Both the position numbers and the translations under genes were made by a program. 64,000 nt of DNA from JBJXHN01 sp046233135. GTDB lineage: Bacteria > Pseudomonadota > Alphaproteobacteria > Rhodospirillales > Rhodospirillaceae. Below are positions 1 to 8,962 of the stretch, piece by piece (the first letter of the stretch is position 1; each line of letters starts with the position of its first letter). Below the pieces are notes generated by a model. That model ran no database searches. It was not told the DNA's origin and was given only the letters and a program-made list of their open reading frames with translations. The stretch lies in contig JBJXHN010000003.1 in the NCBI GenBank assembly GCA_046233135.1, forward strand, positions 372,001 through 436,000, given 5' to 3'.

Positions 1-4
1 TTTT

Positions 5-1297
5 TTAGCCTCCGGGCAGCGGCTTGGACGGGTCGGCAAGGATACCAAGAAGCCTTGCCCATTCGTCCAGCACCTTCTTTTTTCGTATCGTGCTGGTGGT
101 CATTAGATAATGGACCGTAGTCACATCGCGGCCCAAGCCTTCTGAATGATCGAGGATAAGTCGGATATCCGATAGATCCAGATTCAAGAAGTTTGCCCCG
201 TGGGTCGTTATCGCCCGGCGGGTATCATGTGGGGTGAAATTGCATCCGGTTTTTCGGAGAATTCCGTTAACTGTTTTCGCTCCGATATGCCCTGCCCCCT
301 CGTCTCCTGCTCGTCTCAATTTGGTTTGAGGAAAGAGCCAGCCTCCGGGCTGGTGCTCCGCAATCGCTCTGGCTTTCTCATAGATTTTTACGAGCGGGGG
401 ATTTAGCGGCAAAATGTGACGGTGCTTGCTCTTCATCGAGAGCGGCGGGATGCTCCAAAACCATTCACCATCTTTGAAGATAAAATCTTCAAGCCTCGCT
501 GAAATAATACTTTCTCTCCGTTGACCGGTATACAAAATTAAATAAAGAGCCAACTTTATCCGCTGGTCGCAGTTGACTTTTGGAATGCCGACAAGTGCGA
601 TTCTCAATTCTTCAAAAGTCGGAAGGTGTTTTCTCTCTGTATCTATTTTATTTTTTGGTACAGGTTTAATATTTAAAGCTGGTGAAATTTCAATATTACT
701 TTCTTGCCTTTCCGAATTCCAGGTGAAAAATGCTTTTACGACTCTCAAAATCCCGTTTGCTTGATCAATAATTCCTAAATCCGCAATGTTATTTCTGATT
801 TTTAAGATATCTGCACGCGTTATTTCCTTAATTGTTTTCCCATTTAATTCTTCAACATATTTAGAATGAAGAGAATAATAGTAGTCTCGTAATGTCGATG
901 GGGCCTTGTTTTTCTTGATAAAATCAAGGTATTTTTCTCTCGCTTCTTCAAAGGTCCAAGATTTTTCATCTGGGATATAGTGAAGTCCGATTTTTTCTGA
1001 TTTTAGATATTCCGCCGGGTCAATGCCTTCGGCCATCAGTTTTTTGATATTGAAAGCCCGTTGCCGAATCTCCGCGATGCTCGATTCTGCCGTCATCTGC
1101 TCAACGGTGACGGTCTTCAAAGAGCCACCGAGCCGGGCTTTGACGACGAATGAGGCCGATTTTTTGCGAACTCGGAGGATGAAGGATTTCACCTCCGTAT
1201 CCGTGATTTCCATCTCTTGCCCGCTGGCAAGAGCTTTGAAAGCGGCTCGTATGTGTGTCTGTGTCAGTCGTTCAGATTTTCTTAAAATTTCGCTCAT
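5..1297 (-). CDS. Tyrosine-type site-specific integrase
   Basis: A 430-residue phage/island-type tyrosine recombinase that would integrate and excise the element lying to the left of the window. The N-terminal part carries a short arm-binding-like segment and a core-binding SAM-like domain (about residues 110-200). The catalytic domain follows, with the first Arg in TGQRRES, the HDTRR box (His-x-x-Arg), a later His in LDHS, and the nucleophilic Tyr in TVHYLM near the C terminus. I chose the ATG at 1297 (MSEILRK) rather than an upstream TTG because the TTG codon sits inside the TGTYGTCCC repeat array. Base composition is clearly AT-richer than the flanking chromosome, which fits a transferred element. 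The gene reads away from the tRNA-Thr fragment about 200 bp upstream. The family call is solid; the exact integrase subfamily is inferred. Confidence 0.93.
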   Translation of the reverse strand: MSEILRKSERLTQTHIRAAFKALASGQEMEITDTEVKSFILRVRKKSASFVVKARLGGSLKTVTVEQMTAESSIAEIRQRAFNIKKLMAEGIDPAEYLKSEKIGLHYIPDEKSWTFEEAREKYLDFIKKNKAPSTLRDYYYSLHSKYVEELNGKTIKEITRADILKIRNNIADLGIIDQANGILRVVKAFFTWNSERQESNIEISPALNIKPVPKNKIDTERKHLPTFEELRIALVGIPKVNCDQRIKLALYLILYTGQRRESIISARLEDFIFKDGEWFWSIPPLSMKSKHRHILPLNPPLVKIYEKARAIAEHQPGGWLFPQTKLRRAGDEGAGHIGAKTVNGILRKTGCNFTPHDTRRAITTHGANFLNLDLSDIRLILDHSEGLGRDVTTVHYLMTTSTIRKKKVLDEWARLLGILADPSKPLPGG

Positions 1298-1302
1298 CAA
1301 AA

Positions 1303-1364
1303 TGTCGTCCCGCAATGTTGTCCCGTGTCAGAAAATACGATAGCGGGACAACAATGGGACAACA
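1303..1364. repeat. Four TGTYGTCCC boxes, two per orientation, upstream of integrase
   Basis: Direct boxes TGTCGTCCC (1303-1311) and TGTTGTCCC (1316-1324) are followed, across an 20-bp AT-rich spacer, by two inverted copies GGGACAACA (1345-1353 and 1356-1364). They lie immediately upstream of the integrase start. This is the layout expected for integrase/excisionase arm sites or an autoregulatory operator. The boxes are seen directly; the function is inferred. Confidence 0.6.
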
Positions 1365-1493
1365 ACCAAAAAAGTTGACAAGGCCCCTGTGCAGAACAAA
1401 AACGGACCATTTGAACATTAGCAAATTATATAATACGCTGTTTTGGTTTGAAAATTGGCTTAAATGCTGGTGGTTTGAATGGGATGTGCTATG

Positions 1494-1539
1494 TTTTGTA
1501 ATCAGAGGGTCGCGGGTTCAAGTCCTGCAGCCGGCACCA
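1494..1539 (+). other. Attachment-site remnant: 3' half of tRNA-Thr(TGT)
   Basis: The segment contains a TGT anticodon loop context (TTTTGTAA), the 3' anticodon strand, a full T-arm (GGTTCAAGTCC) and an acceptor strand ending in GCCGGCACCA. It matches the 3' half of an alphaproteobacterial tRNA-Thr. The upstream bases do not form the 5' half, so this is not a working tRNA gene. It is best read as the chromosomal direct repeat left by integration into tRNA-Thr. By that geometry the reconstituted tRNA-Thr lies beyond the left edge, with the element in between. Confidence 0.8.
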
Positions 1540-1591
1540 ACGAAATCACAAGGTTACTCCTGGACGACGTTCCTCACGGGAGGCCGTGTCC

Positions 1592-1861
1592 CTATGGGGT
1601 AATATGTGGGGTAACTGCAAACGGAAGTCGTTCCCCTGGCCCGAAAGGCCCCACTCCCGGGCTGACCAGGGAATTGGGGTCAGGCGGTCTCGATCGAGGT
1701 AGTGCCCCCTGCCGCCTCATGTCGGCCAAGGCATTACATGCCCGGCTGCACTCTTCGCCGATTGACCCATCGATCCGCTCGACCGTGCCGATGAATGCCG
1801 AACGATGGCTGGCAAACGCCACGGCCCACGAATGCTCCTCGGCGAGGCTGTCTTCGCTCAT
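1592..1861 (-). CDS. Small hypothetical protein
   Basis: An 89-residue reading frame starting at an ATG preceded by a purine-rich GGTGGGAAG. It resembles no family I know. The N-terminal 45 residues have a plausible globular composition with scattered Cys; the C-terminal half is rich in Pro, Gly and Arg. It lies just right of the attachment-site remnant and is read toward it, divergent from the prepilin-like gene. A TTG 63 bases further upstream could extend it. It may be spurious, because GC-rich antisense frames are common here. Confidence 0.3.
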   Translation of the reverse strand: MSEDSLAEEHSWAVAFASHRSAFIGTVERIDGSIGEECSRACNALADMRRQGALPRSRPPDPNSLVSPGVGPFGPGERLPFAVTPHITP

Positions 1862-1918
1862 CTTCCCACCCCCGGAACCCTGCTCCCGAATTCTGTCCCC
1901 GAATTCCGGCTCCTTGCC

Positions 1919-2785
1919 ATGCAACTAATAACCATTTTTAAATACAGACGATTCCCGGTCGGCGCCTGTCAAACCCCTGCGCCGAATGGATTCTTTTCCG
2001 CCATTCTCTGCCTCTCCGGCCGGAGTCCCCGCTGCGGCATGTCTCTTCTCGGTTTTGCCCTGAGTCTGGCGGTGATCGGCCTGCTGACAGCAAGCGGCCT
2101 GGCGCTCGCCGGCGCCCTGAAGGCCACGCTGGCCGACCGCGCCACCCGGGCCGCCTTTGATGCCACAGAGGCCGCGCTGACCCGCCAGGTGCTGACGCGG
2201 AACGCCCTGCCCTGTCCGGATTCCCGGGATGCGCCCGATGGCCTGGGGGATGACGACTGGTGCGATGCCGTGGGGCTTGTGCCCTGGCGGGATCTGGAGA
2301 TCTCCCGCGCCGATGCCGTGGACGGCTGGGGTGCCCGGCTGAGCTACGCGGTCGGCGAGACCCTGGTGCCCGTCTCCCGGGGCGGAAGTGTCTTGGGCTC
2401 CGCCGCCGCCCCCCTGCACTGCGACCCGGCGGGCATTACCCTGACCGAGCAGACCACCACCCTGTTGCTGTACCGCGGCCCGGACACCGGCGCCCCCCTT
2501 CGTCCCTGGGGCCAGCCGGCCTATGTGCTGATCAGCCACGGCCCGAACCGGCGCGGGGCCATCCTCGCCGACGGCACGCCCTATGGCGAAGGTCCCGACA
2601 GCGGCACGTCAGAGGAACGGATCAATGCCATTCTGTCCGGCGGGTCATTGACGCTTTATGCCGCCCCCGATCCGGTCGGCGGCACCCCGGCCCCGGACGG
2701 CGCCCCGTTCGACGACCGTCTGCGCTGGCGCTCCGTCCCCCTGCTGCTGCTGGAAGCCGGCTGCACCATGCGCGGGGCACACTGA
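1919..2785 (+). CDS. Prepilin-like (type IV pilin / pseudopilin-type) protein
   Basis: The protein has a class III leader-like junction, basic residues then Gly followed by MSLLGFALSLAVIGLL, a single hydrophobic helix that would anchor it in the inner membrane before prepilin peptidase cleavage. Position +5 is Gly instead of the usual Glu. After the helix comes a globular region with the LPCPD...W...LGLVPWRDL...DAWGARLSYAV pattern that recurs in prepilin-type proteins of unknown role. If the Gly at -1 is used, translation must begin upstream, so I took the ATG at 1919, giving a long leader of about 40 residues. The ATG at 2039 is the alternative and would start right at the helix. No other pilus genes are visible nearby. 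The stop is 21 bp from the convergent pdeM stop. Confidence 0.65.
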   Translation: MQLITIFKYRRFPVGACQTPAPNGFFSAILCLSGRSPRCGMSLLGFALSLAVIGLLTASGLALAGALKATLADRATRAAFDATEAALTRQVLTRNALPCPDSRDAPDGLGDDDWCDAVGLVPWRDLEISRADAVDGWGARLSYAVGETLVPVSRGGSVLGSAAAPLHCDPAGITLTEQTTTLLLYRGPDTGAPLRPWGQPAYVLISHGPNRRGAILADGTPYGEGPDSGTSEERINAILSGGSLTLYAAPDPVGGTPAPDGAPFDDRLRWRSVPLLLLEAGCTMRGAH

Positions 2786-2806
2786 CGGGCAGACAGGGAG
2801 CCGCCC

Positions 2807-3619
2807 CTATCGCCGGCGGGCGGAGAGCCCGGCGTTTTCGCCGTCGAACAGGTCGCGGACCGATGCCCCCGTCCGCACCGGCGTGCCACTGCCCTCCTCC
2901 GGCCCACGCCCGTCCGGATCCATGCGGCCCGCACCCGGCCGCGCGTCCTGCCGGGGTTTGTCCAGGCGGGCCGACGGCAGGGAATGCAACCGGTCCCGGC
3001 CCAGCAGGAACACACGGAAGTCCCGCTGGAACAGCCGCCGCAGCGCCGGGCTCTGCACATCCAGCCCGCCGGTATAGGTCCCGAAGGCCGGCAGCACCAG
3101 GCGTCGCTGGTCGGTCACGAAACAGGGCTGGCTCAGCCGCTGGCCGGCGACGGTGACGCTGGCCTTGGGGTGGTAGTGGCCGCTGACCTCGCCCCGCTGC
3201 GGATCGGGCAAGGCTTCGTGACGGAACACCAGCGGACCCAGCCGAAGCTCCGCCTGCCCCCGTCCCCCCAGATGGGACGGCGGTTCCGGGTCGTGGTTGC
3301 CGGTGATCCAGATCCAGTCCCGCCCCTCGGCCAGGGAGCGGATCAGTGCTGCCTCCTCGGCCCCCAGACGCTGGGCAGCGCGGGGGTCGTGGAAGGCATC
3401 CCCCAGGCAGATCACCACCTTGGGCTCGTGACGGCGCACCAGGGCACGCAACCGGGTCAGGGTGGCCCGGCTGTCGAAGGGCGGCAGCAGCTGGCCGGTG
3501 CGGCCGGCGATGGCCGATCCTTTCTCCAGATGCATATCCGCCACCACCAGGACGCGTTCCGCCGGCCAGTACAGCGCGCCGGAAACATCGGGAAACAGCT
3601 GGGCACCGTTCAGCAGCAT
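2807..3619 (-). CDS. pdeM: Ligase-associated DNA damage response endonuclease PdeM
   Basis: A calcineurin-like metallophosphoesterase of 270 residues. The metal-binding motifs appear in order: ADMH (Asp28, His30), GDAFHD, GNHD and GHYHP. This arrangement is typical of PdeM, the nuclease encoded beside the Lhr-like helicase and LigD/LigC-like ligase. It begins 15 bp after the helicase stop on the same strand, so the two are almost certainly cotranscribed. The last 40 residues form an Arg-rich extension beyond the phosphoesterase core. In the family the proposed role is in DNA repair together with the divergent exonuclease and ligase; the substrate cannot be read from this sequence. Confidence 0.88.
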   Translation of the reverse strand: MLLNGAQLFPDVSGALYWPAERVLVVADMHLEKGSAIAGRTGQLLPPFDSRATLTRLRALVRRHEPKVVICLGDAFHDPRAAQRLGAEEAALIRSLAEGRDWIWITGNHDPEPPSHLGGRGQAELRLGPLVFRHEALPDPQRGEVSGHYHPKASVTVAGQRLSQPCFVTDQRRLVLPAFGTYTGGLDVQSPALRRLFQRDFRVFLLGRDRLHSLPSARLDKPRQDARPGAGRMDPDGRGPEEGSGTPVRTGASVRDLFDGENAGLSARRR

Positions 3620-3634
3620 GGGCGAAGGCCTTCC

Positions 3635-6127
3635 TTACATCTCGCCAAACAAATCCCCCGTCATATCGGTCCCCTCGGTCGCCTCGGCGATCAGGGCTTC
3701 GGCGACGGCATCGCCTAGCAGGTCATCCAGGCTGTCACCGGACACGTTTTCCCGGCCGATGTCTAGCAGCACCGGTACCGCCAGCGGCGACACCCGGCCC
3801 AGCCGGCGGTGATCGATGCGGCCCTGGATGCCGTGCAGAAAGGCCGACAGCCGCCCGAGGTCGATCAGCCCGCCCATGGCATCGTGGCGAGCAGCCTGGA
3901 TCAGCACATGATCGGGCTCGTAGCGCATCAGCACGTCGAAGATCAAGTCGGCGTTGAAGGTTACCTGCCGGCCGCTTTTCTCGTCACCGCCATGACGCCG
4001 GTGGATCAGCCCGGCAATCACCGCCACAGTGCGGAAGACGCGCTTGATCATCGGGCTTTCGGCCAGCCATTCCTCCAATTCACTGCCCAGCAGATCCACG
4101 TCGAACAGCGCCTCCGCATTCTCGGCCGGCCGGGCCGACCATACGGCAATGGCGTAGTCGCTGGCCACGAAGCCCAGGGGCCGCAGCCGGCGCCGCTGCA
4201 TTCGCCGGGTCAGCAGCATCCCCAGGGTCTGATGCGCATTCCGCCCGGCGAAGGCATAGGCCACCAGATAATGCCGCCCGCCGCGGGGAAAGCTTTCCAC
4301 CAGCAGCCGGCCCGGCCGGGGCAGAGCCGAACGCCAGCGCTGGATATCCAGCCATCGGGCCACCGCCGCCGGCAAGGCCCTCTGCCGCGCCGGATCGGCC
4401 AGGATCGCCATCACCCGGTCGGCCAGCAGGGTCGACAGCGGCAGCCGCCCGCCCATGTAGGCGGGCACCTTCGGGTCTTCGCCGGCGGCACGGGTGACCA
4501 CCACGGCCATGTCCCGTACCTCTTCAAAGCGCAGCAGCTGGCCGGCGAAGACGAAAGTGTCCCCCCGCGCCAGCCCCAGCACGAACCATTCCTCCACCTC
4601 TCCCAGGGTCCGGCCGCCGCGCAGCCGGACCTTGAGCATGGGCGCTTCCACGATGGTGCCCACATTCTGGCGATACTGACGCACCACCTTCGGCCCCGCG
4701 GCCTTCAGCCCGCCGTCGGGCGTGTTCACCAGCCGGCGATACTGCTCGTAGCTGCCCAGCGCATAGCCGCCGTCGCGCACGAAGCCCACCACCTTGTCGA
4801 ACAGCGGCCGGGGCAGGCGGCCGTAGGGGGGCGCCCGGGTCACCTCGGCATAGAGGGCGTCGGGATGGAACGGACCGGCGCAGGCCACCCCCAGCACATG
4901 CTGGGCCAGCACATCCAGGCCACCGGGTCGCAAGGGCTCGCCATCCAGGTCGTGGGCGGCCACGGCATCGATGGCCGCCTGGCACTCCAGCACCTCGAAC
5001 CGGTTGCCGGGCACCAGCAAGGCGCGGCTGGGCGTATCCAGGCGGTGATTGGCCCGGCCGATGCGCTGGATCAACCGCGCCGACCCCTTGGGCGCACCGA
5101 CCTGGACCACCAGATCCACCGCCGCCCAGTCGATGCCCAGGTCCAGCGAGCTGGTGCAGACCACCGCCCGCAGCTTGCCCGCCGCCATATGGGCTTCCAC
5201 CTTGCGCCGCTGCTCCACGTCCAGCGAGCCGTGGTGAAGCGCGATGGGCAGCACGTCCTCGTTCAGCCGCCACAGGGTCTGGAACACCCGTTCGGCCTGG
5301 GCGCGGGTGTTGACGAAGACCAGGGTGGTGCGGTGGGCCTTGATGGCTTCGTAGACCTCGGCCATCGCATGCAGGGCCATGTGACCGCCCCAGGGAGCGT
5401 CTTGCGCGCTTTCCAGGATGCCGACCTCCGGCACCGCGCCGCCAGCGGTGCGTTCGATCACCACATGATCCGGAGGCCCCAGCCAGGCCGCCAGGGACTG
5501 CGGCCGGGCCACCGTCGCCGACAGCCCGGTGAACCGCGCCGCCGGGGCCAGCCCACGCAGCCGCGCCAACCCCAGGGACAGCAGCTCGCCGCGCTTGGTG
5601 GGGGCCAGAGCATGCAGTTCGTCGACGATCACGGAGTCCAGGCCATCGAACAGCGTTCCAGAGTCGGGGTAGGAGATCAGCAGCGCCAGACTTTCCGGTG
5701 TGGTCAGCAGGATATTGGGCGGCTTCTCCCGCTGCCGCCGCCGCTTTCCGGCCGGGGTGTCGCCAGTGCGGGTTTCGTGGGTCACCGGCAACCCGGCTTC
5801 GTCGATGGGCAGGGCGAGGTTGCGGTGAACATCCTGGGCCAGCGCTTTCAGGGGCGAGATATAAAGCGTATGCAGCCCTTCCCGGGGGGCTTCGGCCAGG
5901 GTGGCGAGGGTGGGCAGGAAGCCGGCCAGGGTCTTGCCGCCGCCGGTGGGGGCGATCAGCAAGGCCGAGCGTCCCGCCGCCGCCAGATCCAGCATGCGCC
6001 GCTGATGGGCATGCAACTGCCAACCCCGCCCGGCAAACCACCCCGACAGAGCCGGAGGCAGGGAGGGCGGCGTCGCGGCTTTCTCCTCCTCCTGTTCATT
6101 CATCCCTGCGCAGGTCCCATCGGCCAT
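3635..6127 (-). CDS. Ligase-associated DNA damage response DEXH-box helicase (Lhr-like)
   Basis: An 830-residue superfamily 2 helicase of the Lhr/ligase-associated type. Walker A is APTGGGKT (about residues 59-66), motif II is DELH, motif III reads SAT, and motif VI is QRIGRANH. The C-terminal half has the winged-helix and Lhr-specific regions usual for this family, and the length fits. Translation may begin at the ATG at 6127 or at the internal ATG at 6103 (MNEQEEEK); neither has a decisive ribosome-binding site. The gene is upstream of pdeM in an apparent operon and divergent from the exonuclease-ligase pair across a 101-bp gap that probably carries both promoters. It likely unwinds or translocates on damaged DNA for the cluster. 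Confidence 0.9.
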   Translation of the reverse strand: MADGTCAGMNEQEEEKAATPPSLPPALSGWFAGRGWQLHAHQRRMLDLAAAGRSALLIAPTGGGKTLAGFLPTLATLAEAPREGLHTLYISPLKALAQDVHRNLALPIDEAGLPVTHETRTGDTPAGKRRRQREKPPNILLTTPESLALLISYPDSGTLFDGLDSVIVDELHALAPTKRGELLSLGLARLRGLAPAARFTGLSATVARPQSLAAWLGPPDHVVIERTAGGAVPEVGILESAQDAPWGGHMALHAMAEVYEAIKAHRTTLVFVNTRAQAERVFQTLWRLNEDVLPIALHHGSLDVEQRRKVEAHMAAGKLRAVVCTSSLDLGIDWAAVDLVVQVGAPKGSARLIQRIGRANHRLDTPSRALLVPGNRFEVLECQAAIDAVAAHDLDGEPLRPGGLDVLAQHVLGVACAGPFHPDALYAEVTRAPPYGRLPRPLFDKVVGFVRDGGYALGSYEQYRRLVNTPDGGLKAAGPKVVRQYRQNVGTIVEAPMLKVRLRGGRTLGEVEEWFVLGLARGDTFVFAGQLLRFEEVRDMAVVVTRAAGEDPKVPAYMGGRLPLSTLLADRVMAILADPARQRALPAAVARWLDIQRWRSALPRPGRLLVESFPRGGRHYLVAYAFAGRNAHQTLGMLLTRRMQRRRLRPLGFVASDYAIAVWSARPAENAEALFDVDLLGSELEEWLAESPMIKRVFRTVAVIAGLIHRRHGGDEKSGRQVTFNADLIFDVLMRYEPDHVLIQAARHDAMGGLIDLGRLSAFLHGIQGRIDHRRLGRVSPLAVPVLLDIGRENVSGDSLDDLLGDAVAEALIAEATEGTDMTGDLFGEM

Positions 6128-6228
6128 GGCCGGCCAAACTCCCTTCCCGTCCCGGGTCTCCCCACCGCATATAAGGTCACAACACCTCCGCCCGGAGCCT
6201 CAAACAGGATAGCCCCAGAAGACATCCC

Positions 6229-7272
6229 ATGCCCTCCGTCCCGCCCGAAACCTGGATCCACGCCACGCCGGCCGGCCTCTACTGCGCGGCCGGGGATTTC
6301 CACGTGGATCCGGTACGGCCCGTGTCCCGGGCGGTGATCACCCACGGACATGCGGACCATGCCCGGGCCGGCAACGGCGCGGTGTTCGCCACCGCCGAGA
6401 CCCTAGCGATCATGGCCCACCGCCTGGGTCCTCAGCGCAGCGCCCAGCCCCTGGCCTACGGTATCCCCCAGCGCCTGGGTGACGCCACCGTCACCCTGCA
6501 TCCCGCCGGCCACGTGCTGGGCAGTGCCCAGGTGGCCATCGAGGCCCGGGGCAGCCGGGTGGTGATCTCCGGCGACTTCAAGCGCCAGCCCGATCCCACC
6601 TGCCCGCCCTTCACACCCGTCCCCTGCGACGTTTTCGTCACTGAAGCCACCTTCGCCCTGCCCGTCTTCCGCCACCCCGATCCGGCCGCCGAGATCGCCC
6701 GGCTGCTCGACGCCCTGGTCACCTTCCCCGAGCGCGCCCTTCTGGTCGGCGCCTATGCGCTGGGAAAGGCGCAGCGCATCATCCGCCTGCTGCGCGACGC
6801 CGGCCATGACGCCCCGATTTTCCTGCATGGTGCCCTCGCCCCCCTCTGCCGGCTGTACGAAGAGCACGGAGTCGCGCTTGGCGACCTCCGCCCGCTGCCG
6901 GAGAGGCGCGCGGCTCTGGCCGGAGCCATCGTCATGGCTCCACCGTCGGCTCTGGGCAGCGCCTGGGCGCGCACTCTGCCCGATCCCCTGGTCTCCATGG
7001 CATCGGGCTGGATGCAGATACGCGCCCGAGGGCGGCGCCAGGGGGTGGAGCTGCCGCTGGTGCTGTCCGACCATGCCGACTGGGACGGTCTGGTCGCCAC
7101 CCTCGCCGAGGTGGGCGCCCCCCGGGTCTGGGTGACCCATGGGCGCGAAGATGCCCTGGTGCATCAGGCCGGGCTGATGGGGCTGGACGCCCAGGCCCTC
7201 TCCCTCGTCGGGTACGGTGAGGAGGATGGGGGCGAGGAAGTTGGAAACGGGCGAGGAGCGGCATCGCCGTGA
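6229..7272 (+). CDS. Ligase-associated DNA exonuclease (metallo-beta-lactamase / beta-CASP-like)
   Basis: A 347-residue metallo-beta-lactamase-fold protein related to mRNA 3'-end processing and SNM1-like nucleases. The zinc motif THGHADHA spans residues 38-45, and GDFKRQPDPTCPPF and later VTHGRED supply further ligands. Length and layout match the exonuclease of the ligase-associated DNA damage response cluster. Its stop codon overlaps the GTG start of the DNA ligase by four bases (GTGA), so the two are translationally coupled. It probably trims DNA ends before the ligase acts; that role is inferred from the family and context. Confidence 0.9.
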   Translation: MPSVPPETWIHATPAGLYCAAGDFHVDPVRPVSRAVITHGHADHARAGNGAVFATAETLAIMAHRLGPQRSAQPLAYGIPQRLGDATVTLHPAGHVLGSAQVAIEARGSRVVISGDFKRQPDPTCPPFTPVPCDVFVTEATFALPVFRHPDPAAEIARLLDALVTFPERALLVGAYALGKAQRIIRLLRDAGHDAPIFLHGALAPLCRLYEEHGVALGDLRPLPERRAALAGAIVMAPPSALGSAWARTLPDPLVSMASGWMQIRARGRRQGVELPLVLSDHADWDGLVATLAEVGAPRVWVTHGREDALVHQAGLMGLDAQALSLVGYGEEDGGEEVGNGRGAASP

Positions 7273-8879
7273 TCCGCTTCGCCACCCTGCTCGACCGGCT
7301 GTCCACCTCTCCCGGGCGCTCGGCCAAGCTGGCGTTGATCGCCCGCTGGCTGGACACCACCCCGGATCCGGACCGGGGCTATGGCATGGCCGCCCTGGTC
7401 GGCGACCTGACCTTTCCCACCGCCAGGCCCGCCCTGCTGCGCGGCCTGATCGAAACCCGCACCGACCCGGTCCTTTTCGCGTTGAGTTACGACTTCGTCG
7501 GTGATCTGGCCGAGACCTGCGCCCTGATGTGGCCCGATCCGCCCCCTGCAGGGATGCCGGCGCTTGCTGCGTCCCTCACGCCCCCTACCCTGGGCACGGT
7601 GGTCGAGACCCTGGCCACGGCCACCCGGCTGGACGTGCCCGGGCTGCTGATCCGCTGGCTGGATGCCCTGGACACCACCGGCCGCTGGGCCTTGCTGAAA
7701 CTGATCACCGGCGGCCTGCGCGTCGGGGTGTCCGCCCGCCTGGCCCGCACGGCCTTCGCCCAATGGGCCGGTCAGCCGCTGGCCTCGGTGGAAGAAGTAT
7801 GGTTCAGCCAGAGGCCTCCCTACACGGCGCTGATCGCCTGGGCCATCGGGTGCGGCGAGCGCCCGGGGCTGGAGGATACCGCCGCCCTGCGCCCCTTCAT
7901 GCTCGCCACCCCGCTGGAAGACGGCGACCGCATCGTGCCGGACGACTCCTTCGCCGACACCTACGCGGTGGAATGGAAATGGGACGGCATTCGCGCCCAG
8001 CTGGTCGGCGCCAAGGGCGGGCGGGAACGGCGGATCTACTCCCGGGGTGGCGAAGACATCTCGGCCGCCTTCCCGGACCTGCTGGCGGCCATCACCTTCG
8101 ACGGCGCGGTGGATGGCGAGATCCTGGTGCTCGCCGGCGACGGGTCCCCCGCCCCCTTTGCCTGGCTGCAAAAGCGCCTGAACCGCAAGACTGCCCCGGG
8201 CGGCCTTCTGGACAGCCACCCCGCCGTGGCCCGGCTCTACGACCTGCTGCTGGACGGACCGGAGGACCTGCGCCCCCTGCCCTTCCGCGAGCGCCGCCGG
8301 CGCCTGGAAGCCTGGATGGTGCGCCAGCCCCGCCCCAGCTTTGACCTTTCGCCTCTGGTGGCCGCCGCTGGCTGGCCGGCGGTCGAGGCCTTGCGAGTCG
8401 GTGCCCGGGCGGCGGGACGGGAAGGGCTGATGCTCAAGCGCTGGGACAGTCCCTATGTGGGCGGGCGCCCCAGGGGGATGTGGCTGAAGGCCAAGCGCGA
8501 TCCGCTGAACGCCGATGCCGTCCTGCTCTACGCCCAGCACGGGCATGGCAAGCGCTCAGGCCTCTATTCCGACTTCACCTTCGGCGTCTGGTCCGGCGAC
8601 CGTCTGGTGCCGGTGGGCAAGGCCTATTCCGGCTTCAGCGATGCCGAACTGGCCCGCCTGGACGCCTGGGTCCGCGCCCACACACTGGACCGCTACGGCC
8701 CGGTGCGGTCGGTGAAGGCGGAGCTGGTACTGGAGATCGCCTTCGACGGTGTCCAGCGCTCCTCCCGCCATAAAAGCGGCCTGGCCCTGCGCTTCCCGCG
8801 CATCAAGCGTATCCGCTGGGACAAGCCGGCAACAGAGGCCGACAGACTGGACACTCTGGAAACCCTGGTGGACATATAG
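7269..8879 (+). CDS. ATP-dependent DNA ligase of the cisplatin damage response type
   Basis: A 536-residue ATP-dependent ligase. The adenylation motif is EWKWDGIRAQ with the catalytic lysine at residue 237. Downstream nucleotidyltransferase motifs include the segment around DGEILVL, GLMLKRWDSPY and WLKAKRDPL, followed by an OB-fold. The N-terminal 230 residues form the DNA-binding domain seen in this branch. It starts at GTG inside the exonuclease stop (four-base overlap). Together with the helicase, exonuclease and PdeM it forms a complete ligase-associated DNA damage response cluster, distinct from the essential NAD-dependent LigA, which is not in this window. Confidence 0.92.
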   Translation: MIRFATLLDRLSTSPGRSAKLALIARWLDTTPDPDRGYGMAALVGDLTFPTARPALLRGLIETRTDPVLFALSYDFVGDLAETCALMWPDPPPAGMPALAASLTPPTLGTVVETLATATRLDVPGLLIRWLDALDTTGRWALLKLITGGLRVGVSARLARTAFAQWAGQPLASVEEVWFSQRPPYTALIAWAIGCGERPGLEDTAALRPFMLATPLEDGDRIVPDDSFADTYAVEWKWDGIRAQLVGAKGGRERRIYSRGGEDISAAFPDLLAAITFDGAVDGEILVLAGDGSPAPFAWLQKRLNRKTAPGGLLDSHPAVARLYDLLLDGPEDLRPLPFRERRRRLEAWMVRQPRPSFDLSPLVAAAGWPAVEALRVGARAAGREGLMLKRWDSPYVGGRPRGMWLKAKRDPLNADAVLLYAQHGHGKRSGLYSDFTFGVWSGDRLVPVGKAYSGFSDAELARLDAWVRAHTLDRYGPVRSVKAELVLEIAFDGVQRSSRHKSGLALRFPRIKRIRWDKPATEADRLDTLETLVDI

Positions 8880-8962
8880 GCAACTTTGACTTTGACGCGC
8901 CACTCCTTCACGCCCTCGGTCAGGGGAAGATTCGATAATCTGGTAACGGCGGCATAACCCTA

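Noticed and set aside
1441..1539. Functional tRNA-Thr gene
   Set aside because: Only the 3' half fits the cloverleaf; the preceding bases lack the acceptor 5' strand and D-arm.
3809..6337. 842-codon plus-strand open frame opposite the helicase
   Set aside because: The helicase on the minus strand has all its motifs. The opposite frame is His/Gln/Gly/Pro-rich with no domain, a usual artefact of GC-rich coding DNA.
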